From Allolucifera butyrica (GTDB lineage: Bacteria; Bacillota; Negativicutes; Sporomusales; UPPP01): a stretch of 64,000 nt of DNA. The stretch covers positions 1 to 64,000 of the forward strand of contig NZ_UPPP01000074.1 of the NCBI RefSeq assembly GCF_900476375.1, written 5' to 3'. The notes beneath the pieces were generated by a model. It saw only the letters and a program-made list of their open reading frames with translations, was not told where the DNA came from and made no database searches. How positions within the stretch are numbered: the first letter of the stretch is position 1; each line of letters starts with the position of its first letter. This document shows, piece by piece, positions 43,322 to 52,767 of the stretch. The translations under genes and the position numbers were made by a program.

Positions 43322-45037
43322 TTAGTTCCGGGATACCGGCGTCAGAGAAAATTCCGCCACATCAACCAGTCCCAAATCGGTCAATTTTAATGCCGGTATT
43401 ACAGGCAGACTTAAAAACGCCAAGGTCATAAACGGATCATACTCCGGTTTCACTCCCAAATCCCGCGCAAGCTGTCTGAGCAGGGATAATTCTTTTTCCA
43501 CGGTAAATACATCCTGCTCGGACATAAGTCCGGCCAGCGGCAGCGGCAGGGAATGCAGGACCCGTCCCTGATTTACTACGGCTATACCGCCCTGGATACG
43601 CCTGATTTCCCGCGCCGCCAGTAAAATGTCATCATCATCGGCGCCAATGACAATCAAATTATGCGAGTCATGCGCAACGGTAGACGCGATGGCCCCACTG
43701 CGGAGTCCCAGTCCCTTGACCAGTGCGCTGCCAACATTGCCCGTATGATGATGCCGCTCAAAGACTGCCAGCTTTAAAAGATCTACCGCCGGGTCCGCGA
43801 TATACCCGCCATCCTGAATAGGTGCTTGTATTTCTAAACGTTCCGTTATAATTTGATGCGGCACAAGACCAATTACCAGCGCCTTCTCCGAATGGGCGGG
43901 AATTTTCAACTTTTCCCGGGAAGGCATATTCAATCTGAGCGAATCCCGGATTGCCTGTTCAGCCGTTTTACGTCCACCGAATAACGGCGAACCCTCCCGG
44001 GCGACAACCCGGCCGTTTTTAAAAACCGTGGCGGGACGCCAGGTAGACAAATCGTCAAACACCAGCATATCGGCCCGGTATCCTGGGGCAATGGCTCCCA
44101 ATTCCTTCAATTGAAAATATTCCGCTGTATTGATTGTGGCCATTTGCAGGACATGCGCCAGGTCGCATCCTGCCTTCACGGCCAGCCGTACCATATGGTT
44201 AATATGACCGAGGGAAATCAGGTCGGCCGGATGACGGTCATCGGTGACAAATAAACAATGCCGGGTCGTGTACTGGTCTACAACCGGCAGCAGGTCCAGA
44301 AGGTTCCTGGTCGCCGACCCCTCCCGGAGCATTACATACATCCCTAAAGCAAGCCGTTCCCTGGCCTCGGCCGGTGTTACACACTCATGGTCGGACTTGA
44401 TACCGGCCGCAGCATAAGCAGCCAGCTCCTTCCCGGCAAGACCCGGCGCATGACCGTCAACCCGCTTGGCCGGCATAAGCTTCAGTTTATCCAAAATAAT
44501 GGAATCTCCCTTGAGAACGCCCCCGTAATCCATTAATTCACCAAGACCCAAAACACGGGGATGTTCAATAAATTGGGTCAGATCCTCCGCCAGCAATCTG
44601 GCGCCGGAATTTTCCATAGTACTGGCCGGCACACAAGACGGCAGCATCATAAAAACAGTTAGCGGCAAACCTTCCGAAGCGTCCAGCATATAGCGAATGC
44701 CCGCCGCGCCGGCCACATTGGCCACTTCATGGGGATCAATAACCGCTGTGGTTGTACCGCAGGGTACCACAACCCGGGCAAATTCAACCGGACTGACCAT
44801 GGAACTTTCAATATGCACGTGACCGTCAATAAAGCCGGGCGTCAGATACTTCCTTTCCAGGTTTATTTCTTCGTATCCTGTATAATCACCCACGCCGGCA
44901 ATATAGCCACCGCAAACAGCCACATCACTGCGGTGGAATTTACCGGTAAATACGTTAAACACCTGGGCATGTTTCAAGACCAAATCAGCCTTGGTCTGCC
45001 CCCTGGCCACAGCAATTAAAGCTTCTACTGCTTTCAC
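43322..45037 (-). CDS. ade: Adenine deaminase
   Basis: A protein of 571 residues, normal for Ade. It converts adenine to hypoxanthine and ammonia. Amidohydrolase motifs: PGFIDGHVHIESSM (metal His pair), VDPHEVANV-type segment with IDPHE, DGHAPGL, SDHECV and FVTDDRHP. The second, Ade-specific domain ends with the EFSLTP region. Start is GTG at 45037 after AAGGTGGG. No purine riboswitch consensus is evident in the 186-base upstream gap. Confidence 0.95.
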   Translation of the reverse strand: MKAVEALIAVARGQTKADLVLKHAQVFNVFTGKFHRSDVAVCGGYIAGVGDYTGYEEINLERKYLTPGFIDGHVHIESSMVSPVEFARVVVPCGTTTAVIDPHEVANVAGAAGIRYMLDASEGLPLTVFMMLPSCVPASTMENSGARLLAEDLTQFIEHPRVLGLGELMDYGGVLKGDSIILDKLKLMPAKRVDGHAPGLAGKELAAYAAAGIKSDHECVTPAEARERLALGMYVMLREGSATRNLLDLLPVVDQYTTRHCLFVTDDRHPADLISLGHINHMVRLAVKAGCDLAHVLQMATINTAEYFQLKELGAIAPGYRADMLVFDDLSTWRPATVFKNGRVVAREGSPLFGGRKTAEQAIRDSLRLNMPSREKLKIPAHSEKALVIGLVPHQIITERLEIQAPIQDGGYIADPAVDLLKLAVFERHHHTGNVGSALVKGLGLRSGAIASTVAHDSHNLIVIGADDDDILLAAREIRRIQGGIAVVNQGRVLHSLPLPLAGLMSEQDVFTVEKELSLLRQLARDLGVKPEYDPFMTLAFLSLPVIPALKLTDLGLVDVAEFSLTPVSRN

Positions 45038-45167
45038 CTTATCCCACCTTACGTGAGCGCGGGTTCCGGTATCGCGCTAAATTTTCAGGTAATTTCTAGA
45101 AAGCATTCTTTTTCTCCTGCTTTTTTCAGTTTCTGCTCAAAAAATATCTTTCCATTCCCATAAAAAC

Positions 45168-45206
45168 CGCCGCCGGCTGCGTTTGCAGCCGGCGGCGGTT
45201 TCTTCC
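45168..45206. terminator. Terminator of the fucose-isomerase-like gene
   Basis: AAACCGCCGCCGGCTGC pairs with GCAGCCGGCGGCGGTTT around GTTT. Confidence 0.9.
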
Positions 45207-45223
45207 CTGTACTTTAAAGAAAA

Positions 45224-46705
45224 TTATTTAAACGGATTTTCGTCTTTATACAGCATGGAGGCCGGCTGATTGAAAGCGACGTCTTCAACACCCAGCATCT
45301 TCATAGCCGCAAACAACACTTTGCCGGCAGATTTAAAGGCAATACCGGCATGATGCGGATAGCGTTTGGCAATCAATACGTGCCGGTAGAATCTTGCCAT
45401 TTCTTTCACGGCAAAAATGCCGATTGCGCCAAAGGATTTCGGATCCACGTCAATGACCTCACCATTCGCCACATAGCTGCGCAGTTGGCTGTCCGCCGTG
45501 CTCTGCAGCCGGAATAAAGTGATTTCACCCGGCCGGATCGTGCCTTCCAGCGTTCCCCGGGTCATATCCGGCTCTTTATCCGGTTCCAGCAGCCGGTGCA
45601 TGATCAATTGATACTTCATAGCCGCCTGTTTCATACAGGATGCCGCCGTATTGCCGCAATGGAAACCCATAAACAGGTCGCATAACTGATAGCCTGCAAA
45701 CCGGCTCTTATTGTTGTCGAACATATCCTGAGGCACCGTATTGTTAATATCCAGCAGCGTAGCCGGCATCCCGGTGGCGCAGGTGATGATATATTCGCTT
45801 AAAGCGCCGTAAATGTCTGTTTCACAGGCTACCGGAATTCCTCTGGCAGCCAGCCGTGAATTTACGTAGCAGGGAACAAACTTAAACTGCGTTTGAAAAG
45901 CGGGCCAGCATTTGTTGGCAAAAATCCCATACTCCGAAGCTCCCAGATTATTTTCGAGCCAATCCAGCAGGGTCAGTTCATATTGCGCCAGTTTGGGCAA
46001 AATTCCCGGATAGCCGTTTCCAGCCCCAAGCTCATCGGCCATATCTTTCACTACAGCCGGAATGCGGGGATCCTGTTCGTGTTTATTAAACGATTCAAAT
46101 AAATCCAGTTCCGAGTTTTCCATAATCTCAACACCCAGATCATACAAGGGCTTGATCGGAGCGTTGCAGGCCAGGAAATCCTGCGGCCGGGGTCCAAAAC
46201 CGAAAATTTTAAGTTTGGCCAGGCCCAGTAAAACGCGGGCAATATTCTCAAAATCGGCGACCATAGCGGCAATATCCGCTGCCGTTCCCACCGGATACTC
46301 CGGAATATAGGGATTGAGTTTTCTGAGTCCCAGATTATAAGAAGCGTTCAGCATACCGCAGTATGCGTCACCACGGCCATTAACCAGATTCTTCTCCGTC
46401 TCTTCGGCCGCGGCTACAAACATGGCCGGACCATCGAATTTTTGAGCCAGCATTGTCTCGGGGCCTTCCGGGCCGAAGTTACCGAGATAAACTACCAGCG
46501 CATTTACCGCTTTGTTTTTGAGTTCCGTCAACGCTTGCAAAACGTGTTTTTCGTTTTCCACGGCAACCGTTATTTCTTCAAGGGCAATTCCTTTTTGCCG
46601 GCAAGCCGCCACTACGGCTTTTCTCCTCTCCTCACTCAGCTGTACCGGAAAACAATCCCGGCTCACCGCCACAATGCCAAGCTTTACCTGAGGAATGTTG
46701 ATCAT
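45224..46705 (-). CDS. L-fucose/L-arabinose isomerase-family protein
   Basis: A protein of 493 residues resembling the FucI/AraA structural family: an N-terminal nucleotide-like domain (LVVYLGNFGPEGPETMLAQ), a middle region with CWPAFQTQFKFVPCYVNSRLAARGIPVACETDIYGALSEY carrying a metal-binding Glu/Asp, and a C-terminal domain starting near GTLEGTIRPGEITLFRL. These enzymes interconvert aldoses and ketoses. No sugar kinase or transporter is adjacent, so the substrate is unknown. Confidence 0.8.
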   Translation of the reverse strand: MINIPQVKLGIVAVSRDCFPVQLSEERRKAVVAACRQKGIALEEITVAVENEKHVLQALTELKNKAVNALVVYLGNFGPEGPETMLAQKFDGPAMFVAAAEETEKNLVNGRGDAYCGMLNASYNLGLRKLNPYIPEYPVGTAADIAAMVADFENIARVLLGLAKLKIFGFGPRPQDFLACNAPIKPLYDLGVEIMENSELDLFESFNKHEQDPRIPAVVKDMADELGAGNGYPGILPKLAQYELTLLDWLENNLGASEYGIFANKCWPAFQTQFKFVPCYVNSRLAARGIPVACETDIYGALSEYIITCATGMPATLLDINNTVPQDMFDNNKSRFAGYQLCDLFMGFHCGNTAASCMKQAAMKYQLIMHRLLEPDKEPDMTRGTLEGTIRPGEITLFRLQSTADSQLRSYVANGEVIDVDPKSFGAIGIFAVKEMARFYRHVLIAKRYPHHAGIAFKSAGKVLFAAMKMLGVEDVAFNQPASMLYKDENPFK

Positions 46706-46986
46706 TATCGTGAGACCTCCTTAATAAATAAATCAGGTTTTACCACTCCGGCCGTCTGCTTCCTACCGGTGGCACAGACCTCTTATCCAAACTTCTTTAT
46801 TAAGTTCTTTATTAAGTAATTGAATTCCTGCTTTATTCCAGAATTTTCTCAAATAAAAAGAAAAAACCGCTGACGCGGTTTTCGGTAATTGAAATTGGCA
46901 ATTAGATTTTGGAAAAACAACGAATTTATAAAAAAGACCGCCATCGCGGTCTTTAAGTAAAAAAATAATTAAAAATACAATAAAGT
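46706..46986. other. Intergenic region with two ACCGC hairpins
   Basis: A 281-base AT-rich gap. It contains AAACCGC-TGAC-GCGGTTT (46864-46881) and AAAGACCGC-CAT-GCGGTCTTT-type (46932-46956). Either may end the biotin operon; the first continues into TTTTCGG. No gene seen. Confidence 0.5.
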
Positions 46987-48366
46987 TTAAAAATGGGCCC
47001 CGCTGACAGCCACGGGCTCCGCTTCCCGGCTGGTTGCTTCCTCCACGGACCGGCAAATGATCTGCAGCATATGTTTTAGTTCCGCATGGGTCGTGGACAG
47101 GGGCGGCATAAATACGACTACATCCCCCACCGGGCGGATAAATAGGCCATATTCCCGGGCTTTCATGCAAACTTGGGCTCCCATACCGCAATGCCAGGCA
47201 TACGGCACCTTATTAGCCGGGTCCGCCATCAGTTCAATGCCCACAATCAGGCCGCACTGGCGGACATCGCCGACATGCGCCAGCTGCCGCAGGGGCGTTA
47301 AATAGCGCCGGATGGTTTCAACTTTAGCCGGCAGCGCCTCAATCACCTTTTCATTTTGAAAAATCCGCAAGTTGGCTACCGCGGCGGCACAGGCTAAAGG
47401 ATTTCCGGTATAGGAGTGACCGTGGTAAAACGTTTTCTTGTCAGACATCTCTCCCAGAAAAGCATTATAAATCTCATCTGTCGTCAGCGTGGCCGCCAGC
47501 GGCAGATAGCCGCCCGTAATCCCTTTCGAAAGGGCCATCAAATCAGGACTAACGTCTTCGTGTTCACAGGCGAACATTTTCCCGGTCCGGCCAAACCCGG
47601 TGGCTACTTCATCTACAATGAGCAATACATTGAAGCGCCGGGTTAATTCTCTGATTTTAGCCAGATAACCCGGCGGCGACATCAACATTCCGGCAGCAGC
47701 CTGAACCAATGGTTCCAGAACAACAGCCGCAATTTGCTCATGCTGTTCGGCCAGCACTTTCTCCATGGCCGCAACGCATTCGCCGCAGCATTCCTCCGGG
47801 GACGCGGCAAAACGGCAATGGTAGCACGAAGGAGAAGGCACCTGAATGGGGTCAAACAACAAGGGCTTAAATACCCGGTGAAACAAGTCAATACCGCCGA
47901 CACTCACCGTACCGACCGTATCGCCATGATACGCCTGCTCCAGCGCCACAAAGCGGCATTTCTTTCCCAGCCCTTTATGCTGCCAGTATTGAAACGCAAT
48001 CTTTATCGCCACTTCCATGGCTGTCGAACCATCATCCGAATAAAACACCTTGCGCAACCCGGCCGGCGCAATTTCAACCAGCATTTCCGCCAGTTGCGAC
48101 GCCGGCACGTTGGCCAGTCCCAGCATAGTGCTGTGAGCTACCTTGCCCAATTGCTCGATAATGGCCGCGTCAATTTCCTTTTTCCGATGGCCGTGAATAT
48201 TGACCCAGAGGGAAGAAACCCCGTCATAATATTCCCTGCCGTCCTGGTCGATCAGCTTATTCCCCTGCGCGGCCACAATCACGGTCTGCGGGGTTTCCCG
48301 CCAGCTTTTCATCTGGGTAAAAGGATGCCAGATAAATTCTTTATCCTTGGCTTCAAACTCATTCAC
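46987..48366 (-). CDS. bioA: Adenosylmethionine-8-amino-7-oxononanoate aminotransferase
   Basis: A protein of 459 residues, class III PLP aminotransferase. It makes 7,8-diaminononanoate from the BioF product. Typical marks are WHPFTQM at the start, DDGSTAMEVAIKIA, YHGDTVGTVSVGG, the PLP aspartate in IVDEVATGFGRTG and the PLP lysine in ALSKGITGGYLP. Start is GTG at 48366, overlapping the bioD stop by eight bases with AGGGG upstream. Some Firmicute homologues use lysine as donor (BioK), which cannot be told here. It is the last gene of the biotin operon. Confidence 0.93.
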   Translation of the reverse strand: MNEFEAKDKEFIWHPFTQMKSWRETPQTVIVAAQGNKLIDQDGREYYDGVSSLWVNIHGHRKKEIDAAIIEQLGKVAHSTMLGLANVPASQLAEMLVEIAPAGLRKVFYSDDGSTAMEVAIKIAFQYWQHKGLGKKCRFVALEQAYHGDTVGTVSVGGIDLFHRVFKPLLFDPIQVPSPSCYHCRFAASPEECCGECVAAMEKVLAEQHEQIAAVVLEPLVQAAAGMLMSPPGYLAKIRELTRRFNVLLIVDEVATGFGRTGKMFACEHEDVSPDLMALSKGITGGYLPLAATLTTDEIYNAFLGEMSDKKTFYHGHSYTGNPLACAAAVANLRIFQNEKVIEALPAKVETIRRYLTPLRQLAHVGDVRQCGLIVGIELMADPANKVPYAWHCGMGAQVCMKAREYGLFIRPVGDVVVFMPPLSTTHAELKHMLQIICRSVEEATSREAEPVAVSGAHF

Positions 48367-49099
48367 GCTTTAACCCCTCCATCCGGCATAACAAATCGCT
48401 GATGCTCAGATGCTGTTCCGCCAGCCCGGCCAGCGATTCAGTCTTCCTTTGCGGCACGGAAACACCGGCTGCAAAAGGAAACAATCCCAGGACCGGCAAA
48501 CCGGTCAGCCGTTTAATATAGGCAATATTGCTGCGTTCAAGCAAGCCGGCGCTTTCTTCCCGCCATTGATTGATAATGATGCCGGCCACGGGAAAACCGC
48601 GCTGTTTGGCATAGTTGGCCGTCAATACGGTATGATTAATGGCCCCCAGCCGGGGATTGGCCACGATAATCAAGGGCAGCTTCAGTTCCTCAATCATGTC
48701 GGCAACAAGATAATCCTGCCACAGCGGCGCCATAATCCCACCGACTCCTTCCACCAGAACCGTGTCGTAACGGGCTCCGGCCGAACGGCATTGGGCAATA
48801 ACCGCCGCCATATCAATGGCAATGCCGCTTTCTGCAGCGGCCACAGCGGGGGTAAGTGCCGGTTTCAGGCATACAAAATTTACGGTGGAATAATCCCTTG
48901 CCTCCATGCCGGCCGCCTGCATCAGAAACAGCGCGTCTTCCGATTGCAGACGGCCACCGGCGCCTGCGGTACCGCCGGAAGCGACCGGTTTCACTACACC
49001 GACCTGCATGCCCCGGTTTCTCAGGGCCGCCGCAATCGCCCCGGTAATTACCGTTTTACCGGTTTCCGTATCAGTAGCAGTTATAAAAAAGCCTTTCAT
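48359..49099 (-). CDS. bioD: Dethiobiotin synthetase
   Basis: A protein of 246 residues starting MKGFFITATDTETGKT, the P-loop of BioD, with VEGVGGIMAPL and IIVANPRLGAINHTVLT further on. It closes the ureido ring with CO2 and ATP. Its ATG overlaps the bioF stop (ATGA). Confidence 0.95.
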   Translation of the reverse strand: MKGFFITATDTETGKTVITGAIAAALRNRGMQVGVVKPVASGGTAGAGGRLQSEDALFLMQAAGMEARDYSTVNFVCLKPALTPAVAAAESGIAIDMAAVIAQCRSAGARYDTVLVEGVGGIMAPLWQDYLVADMIEELKLPLIIVANPRLGAINHTVLTANYAKQRGFPVAGIIINQWREESAGLLERSNIAYIKRLTGLPVLGLFPFAAGVSVPQRKTESLAGLAEQHLSISDLLCRMEGLKRE

Positions 49100-50277
49100 A
49101 TGGATCCTCCCTTTAAAACTCCCAAATCCTGCGCCGCCTTGGCTATTTTTTGCACCGCCGCCGCCAGTTCGGTCTGTTCATGAGCGGCGGAAACGGTTAG
49201 CCGCAGCCGGCTGGCATCCGGCGGAACCGTAGGCGGACGAATGGCACTAATCAGTATGCCTGCCTCCTTCAGCGCCTGGGACAACTGCACCGCCTTGGCC
49301 GCTGAACCTACCATGACCGGAATAATCGGCGTCGGCTCCCGGCTAACGGCGAACCCGGCGTCAATCAGCTGCCGGCGTACAAATTGGGCATTAGATAACA
49401 GCCGTTCCGCTAAATCAGGCTGCTTTTTCAGTTCCCGGAGAGCGGCAAGAGCCGCCGCAACGCTCGCCGGTGACAACGCCGTAGAAAAAATAAAGCTGCG
49501 GGCTTTATTTACCAAGTAAGCAATCAGTTCCCTGCTGCCGGCCACATAGCCGCCTTCCGACGCCAGCGCCTTGCTGAGGGTCCCCATATGAATCGAAATC
49601 CGGTCCTTGACGCCCCAGTAGGCGGCCGCACCGGCCCCTGCCGGTCCGATTACACCGGCGGCGTGGGCCTCATCCACCATAACCAGGGCACTATACCGTT
49701 CCGCTAACTGAGTGATTTCTTTTAGGGGCGCCATATCACCATCCATACTGAATACCCCGTCAACTACAATCAGCCGCTGCCCGGTGCAGGGAACCTGCGC
49801 TAAACAGGCGGCTAAATGGGGCATATCGTTGTGGCGGAAAATAACTGTGCGGGCTTTAGACAGGCGGCAGCCGTCAATAATACTGGCATGGTTCAGGGCG
49901 TCGCTAAAAATCACGTCGCCGCTTCCCGCTACCGCGCTGATTGTTCCCACATTGGCCATATAGCCCGTATTAAATACTACCGCCGCCTCTGTTCCTTTGA
50001 ACCGGGCCAGTTCCGTTTCCAGCTCGGCATAAAGGGGATGACTGCCGGTAGTCAGGCGAGCTCCCCCCGAACCGGTTCCCCAGCGGTCAATGGCCGCCCG
50101 GGCCGCCTCCTTCACCGCCGGAGAATGAGTCAATCCCAGATAATTATTGGACGCCAGCAGAAGGTAGGAACGTCCTTCAAGGCGAACATGCACCGCGTCT
50201 TCCGGAGCATAGGAACAAGTCTCCCGGAACAGATTCTCTTGCTTTAAGCCCGCCAGCGCTTCCTTCCAGTCTTTCAT
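49096..50277 (-). CDS. bioF: 8-amino-7-oxononanoate synthase
   Basis: A protein of 393 residues of the alpha-oxoamine synthase family. It condenses pimeloyl-CoA with alanine. Marks: SNNYLGLTHSP, GSGGARLTTGSHPLYAELE, VDEAHAAGVIGPAG and the PLP lysine in GTLSKALASEGGYVAG. ATG at 50277 lies one base after the bioW stop; the longer open frame upstream runs inside bioW and is not used. Confidence 0.95.
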   Translation of the reverse strand: MKDWKEALAGLKQENLFRETCSYAPEDAVHVRLEGRSYLLLASNNYLGLTHSPAVKEAARAAIDRWGTGSGGARLTTGSHPLYAELETELARFKGTEAAVVFNTGYMANVGTISAVAGSGDVIFSDALNHASIIDGCRLSKARTVIFRHNDMPHLAACLAQVPCTGQRLIVVDGVFSMDGDMAPLKEITQLAERYSALVMVDEAHAAGVIGPAGAGAAAYWGVKDRISIHMGTLSKALASEGGYVAGSRELIAYLVNKARSFIFSTALSPASVAAALAALRELKKQPDLAERLLSNAQFVRRQLIDAGFAVSREPTPIIPVMVGSAAKAVQLSQALKEAGILISAIRPPTVPPDASRLRLTVSAAHEQTELAAAVQKIAKAAQDLGVLKGGSI

Positions 50278-50278
50278 T

Positions 50279-51043
50279 TTACCGCTCCTCCGCCGGAACG
50301 GTGACCAGAACGGCCTCCCGTTCAAGATACCCGCATAAACGGTCCAAATCACTGCCCGGCTTAACAAAAAATACCCGTCCTCCCCGGGGGCTGCCATAGG
50401 GCTTCAAATGGGAAAAGCGGATATAGGCAGTCCCGGCGGCAACATAGCCGGTGGTATATTCGGGATCATCGGACCAGCAGAGTTCGGCCGCCACCTCGGT
50501 TGCCGCCGCTACTTTGGCGGCTAAAACCAGCGCTTCCCGCACATGAATCCCGCTCAGTCCGTTTTGCCGCAGCCAGTTGTTGTACGCGGCTTCTTCCGTA
50601 ATATCCATGCGGGATACACGGACACCCCGCTGACCACGCCCGTCGAGCCGGCGGCCTGTCTGCGAGCATATCAGCATCGCACCATGCATACTGTCGTCCA
50701 ATGACAATAATTGTTCAAACCCGGCCTCTGCCGCAACCGGGTTTACCCCGAAGCCGGCCAGTGCTCGCCGGGCCGCCAAGCGGCTTGTTTCAACGCCGGA
50801 TTCAGCAACCGTCCGGACCGGCAGCAGGGGTACTTTTTTCACCGCTGCCGCCTCCATGGCCTCGATGGTCAGATTAATAAAATCAGCCCGCCCCCGGCTA
50901 TGTAACATCGCCCTTTCAATCATTACCCCGGTCAAACGGGCAATCTCTTCCGCCGGAACCAGCCGCTCAGCTCCCGATATATGCCTGCCGCCTTGCTCAT
51001 GCGAACCGCCCTGAGCCGCCCGCATTCTAACGCTGTATAACAT
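50279..51043 (-). CDS. bioW: 6-carboxyhexanoate-CoA ligase (pimeloyl-CoA synthetase)
   Basis: A protein of 254 residues starting MLYSVRMRAAQGG with HISGAERLV, the BioW signature for adenylate binding, then RGRADFINLTIE, RRALAGFGVNP, RGVRVSRMDI, HVREALVLAAKVA and the C-terminal RGGRVFFV. It activates free pimelate to pimeloyl-CoA. Its presence shows that this bacterium makes or takes up pimelate rather than using the BioC-BioH route. It overlaps the membrane protein gene by 17 bases. Confidence 0.95.
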   Translation of the reverse strand: MLYSVRMRAAQGGSHEQGGRHISGAERLVPAEEIARLTGVMIERAMLHSRGRADFINLTIEAMEAAAVKKVPLLPVRTVAESGVETSRLAARRALAGFGVNPVAAEAGFEQLLSLDDSMHGAMLICSQTGRRLDGRGQRGVRVSRMDITEEAAYNNWLRQNGLSGIHVREALVLAAKVAAATEVAAELCWSDDPEYTTGYVAAGTAYIRFSHLKPYGSPRGGRVFFVKPGSDLDRLCGYLEREAVLVTVPAEER

Positions 51044-51521
51044 GGATCATCACCTTGGTTGATTGATTTTTGATCTTTCTCAGTATCAGGGTTAAAGGCC
51101 AGGACGCGGCGGCTGTATACGCCATTCCCGGCAAAGCCGCCACCAGCAGCGGCCAGGGAGAAACATTCACTACCAACCCCACGACCATTCTGGCTGCCGC
51201 CGACGCAACCGGACCGGCGATGGCCACCACCGGCCAGGACGAACCGCCAAGATAAAGGACACCGCCTGCCGTTAGCCGGAATACCATCGCCACCAGCACC
51301 GCCAGACCATTCTGCGTGCCCAAAGCCAAACCCAGCAAGCTGGAGATCACCCCGGCTATAATATATTGGCGGAAACCGAAAACACCGCATATGGCGACAG
51401 CCAGCGGCGCCGAAAGCTGAAATTCCGTTCCCGGAAACAGTCCGGGCAGTTTTATGGCCCCGGTGATGGTAATCAATGCCGCCAATAATCCTGTTTCTGT
51501 CAATTGACGAATGTGTCTCAA
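51027..51521 (-). CDS. Membrane protein at the head of the biotin operon, possible ECF-type S component
   Basis: A protein of 164 residues with about five hydrophobic spans. Start is TTG at 51521 behind AGGAGGAG. The first part, TGLLAALITITGAIKLPGLFPGTEFQLSAPLAVAICGVFGFRQ by position 10-55, has the general look of ECF transporter substrate-binding subunits such as BioY, but BioY-specific motifs are not clear. Being under the BirA operator and overlapping bioW suggests uptake of biotin, pimelate or another precursor. No ECF energising genes are in the window. Confidence 0.6.
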   Translation of the reverse strand: MRHIRQLTETGLLAALITITGAIKLPGLFPGTEFQLSAPLAVAICGVFGFRQYIIAGVISSLLGLALGTQNGLAVLVAMVFRLTAGGVLYLGGSSWPVVAIAGPVASAAARMVVGLVVNVSPWPLLVAALPGMAYTAAASWPLTLILRKIKNQSTKVMIHVIQR

Positions 51522-51558
51522 CCACTCTCTCCTCCTTTGCCGGTACTAAATCCCGGAT

Positions 51559-51612
51559 GGTTAACCAAAACAAAATAACAAGTTAACAAAAGACATAAAA
51601 ATAAAATGTCAA
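51559..51612 (-). promoter_or_regulatory. BirA-type operator and promoter of the biotin operon
   Basis: Minus strand: TTGACA (51607-51612) is the -35, and TTGTTAACT-N13-TGGTTAACC (51559-51589) overlaps the -10. The GTTAAC cores are 22 bases apart, as in the consensus TTGTTAACC-N14-GGTTAACAA. Biotin-dependent repression is expected. birA is not in the window. Confidence 0.85.
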
Positions 51613-51761
51613 CCATCTTCAATTTGTTCGTTAACATTACCTCCATCATATACCATACTCCGCCTGTTGTAAATAGCTAAAAAGCTTAACGCTTTACCAA
51701 ATGCGGGCGAGGATACAGCCACCCCACGGGCGTATCCTCATAATCCGCGCATTGTCCCGAA

Positions 51762-52619
51762 TCATTCTTCAGGCTTGACCCACCAGTCCGGTTTCTCATA
51801 GGCTTTCCGCACTCCAAACAACCGGCTGCGGTTTGCGAGGTAGTCCTGCTTAATTTGGGCCAGTAACCGGCTGTGTTCTTCCATTCCGGCCGGTGAATAG
51901 CGGGCCGGCTGCGGCGGCTGAAACTGAATCGCATACTCTGTACCGGCCGGCGCAATCCGGCCGGTCGCACCACACATAACACACCGGACTGCCCCGGACG
52001 GCGCGAGACGGAGCAGGCTGCTGCCGCAGCTTGGACACAAAAGGGAATCCGGCCAGTCACTGCCGGCACAGCCGGAATTTTCGCCGGCCGAAAGCAGCGC
52101 TTGCGCCAGTTCCCCCGCCCGGGAAAGCACCTCGGGCCGTACGGCTTCTCCCGGATTCGCCGCCCGGACGGTCATGTCACCTACTATCTCTAAATGAAGA
52201 AACCGGGCGAAATTATTGACCATTTCCCGGGCATACCCTTCCCAGCCGGCAATGCCGTAGGTTACCGCCGTGACACACCGCTTGCCGGCATACTGTGGCG
52301 CTTCGGCCAAAACGGAAATGAGCCGGTCGCCGATCCGCTTCAGGCTGGTATGACAACCCAGAAAATAACAGGCGGAAGCAATAATCACGCCGTCGGCCGC
52401 TTTTATTTTTGACAGTAAAAAAGCCAGGTCATCCTGGATAACACATTCCCGGCCGCCAGGCAGACAGGCATAGCAAGCCTTACAGGGCTTTATATCGAGC
52501 TCGGTCAGACGGATCATCTCTTTTTCCGTATCATCCGGCAATGCGGCAAACATTTCCCGCACGAGAATTTCCGAGTTTCCCAGTTTTCGCGGCGAAGCCA
52601 CAAGACCAAGAATTTTCAA
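51762..52619 (-). CDS. NADPH-dependent FMN reductase/flavodoxin-fold protein with zinc-ribbon tail
   Basis: A protein of 285 residues. The N-terminal 180 residues are a flavodoxin-like fold: KILGLVASPRKLGNSEILVREM binds FMN phosphate, followed by CKACYACLPGGRECVIQDD, typical of iron-sulfur flavoprotein relatives. A zinc ribbon follows (CPSC at about residue 195 and CVMC at about 216), and the C-terminus is charged. It lies just downstream of the nif operon terminator in the same orientation and may be independent of nif. Confidence 0.8.
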   Translation of the reverse strand: MKILGLVASPRKLGNSEILVREMFAALPDDTEKEMIRLTELDIKPCKACYACLPGGRECVIQDDLAFLLSKIKAADGVIIASACYFLGCHTSLKRIGDRLISVLAEAPQYAGKRCVTAVTYGIAGWEGYAREMVNNFARFLHLEIVGDMTVRAANPGEAVRPEVLSRAGELAQALLSAGENSGCAGSDWPDSLLCPSCGSSLLRLAPSGAVRCVMCGATGRIAPAGTEYAIQFQPPQPARYSPAGMEEHSRLLAQIKQDYLANRSRLFGVRKAYEKPDWWVKPEE

Positions 52620-52673
52620 AGGAACTACCTCCGTTATATCAAAGAATGTGGGATTTATAGTTATTATAACAAA

Positions 52674-52705
52674 AAAACCGTACCTGCGAACGGTACGATT
52701 TTTAT
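52674..52705 (-). terminator. Terminator of the nif operon
   Basis: Minus strand CGTACC-GTTCGCA-GGTACG followed by GTTTTTTT. It lies 60 bases after the anfO stop. Confidence 0.85.
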
Positions 52706-52767
52706 CATCCGGATCTTGGCATTTTTAAAGCGGCCTGAGCCCAACCCCGGGCTCCGGCCAAAACTGT

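Noticed and set aside
45038-45160. Purine riboswitch upstream of adenine deaminase
   Set aside because: The conserved purine aptamer loops could not be found in the short gap.
47734-48402. 222-codon open frame on the plus strand
   Set aside because: Antisense to bioA over nearly its whole length; no domain and no ribosome site.
50932-51573. 213-codon frame on the minus strand over the biotin membrane protein gene
   Set aside because: Out of frame with the hydrophobic protein that has a good ribosome site, and it would read through the gene overlap into bioW.
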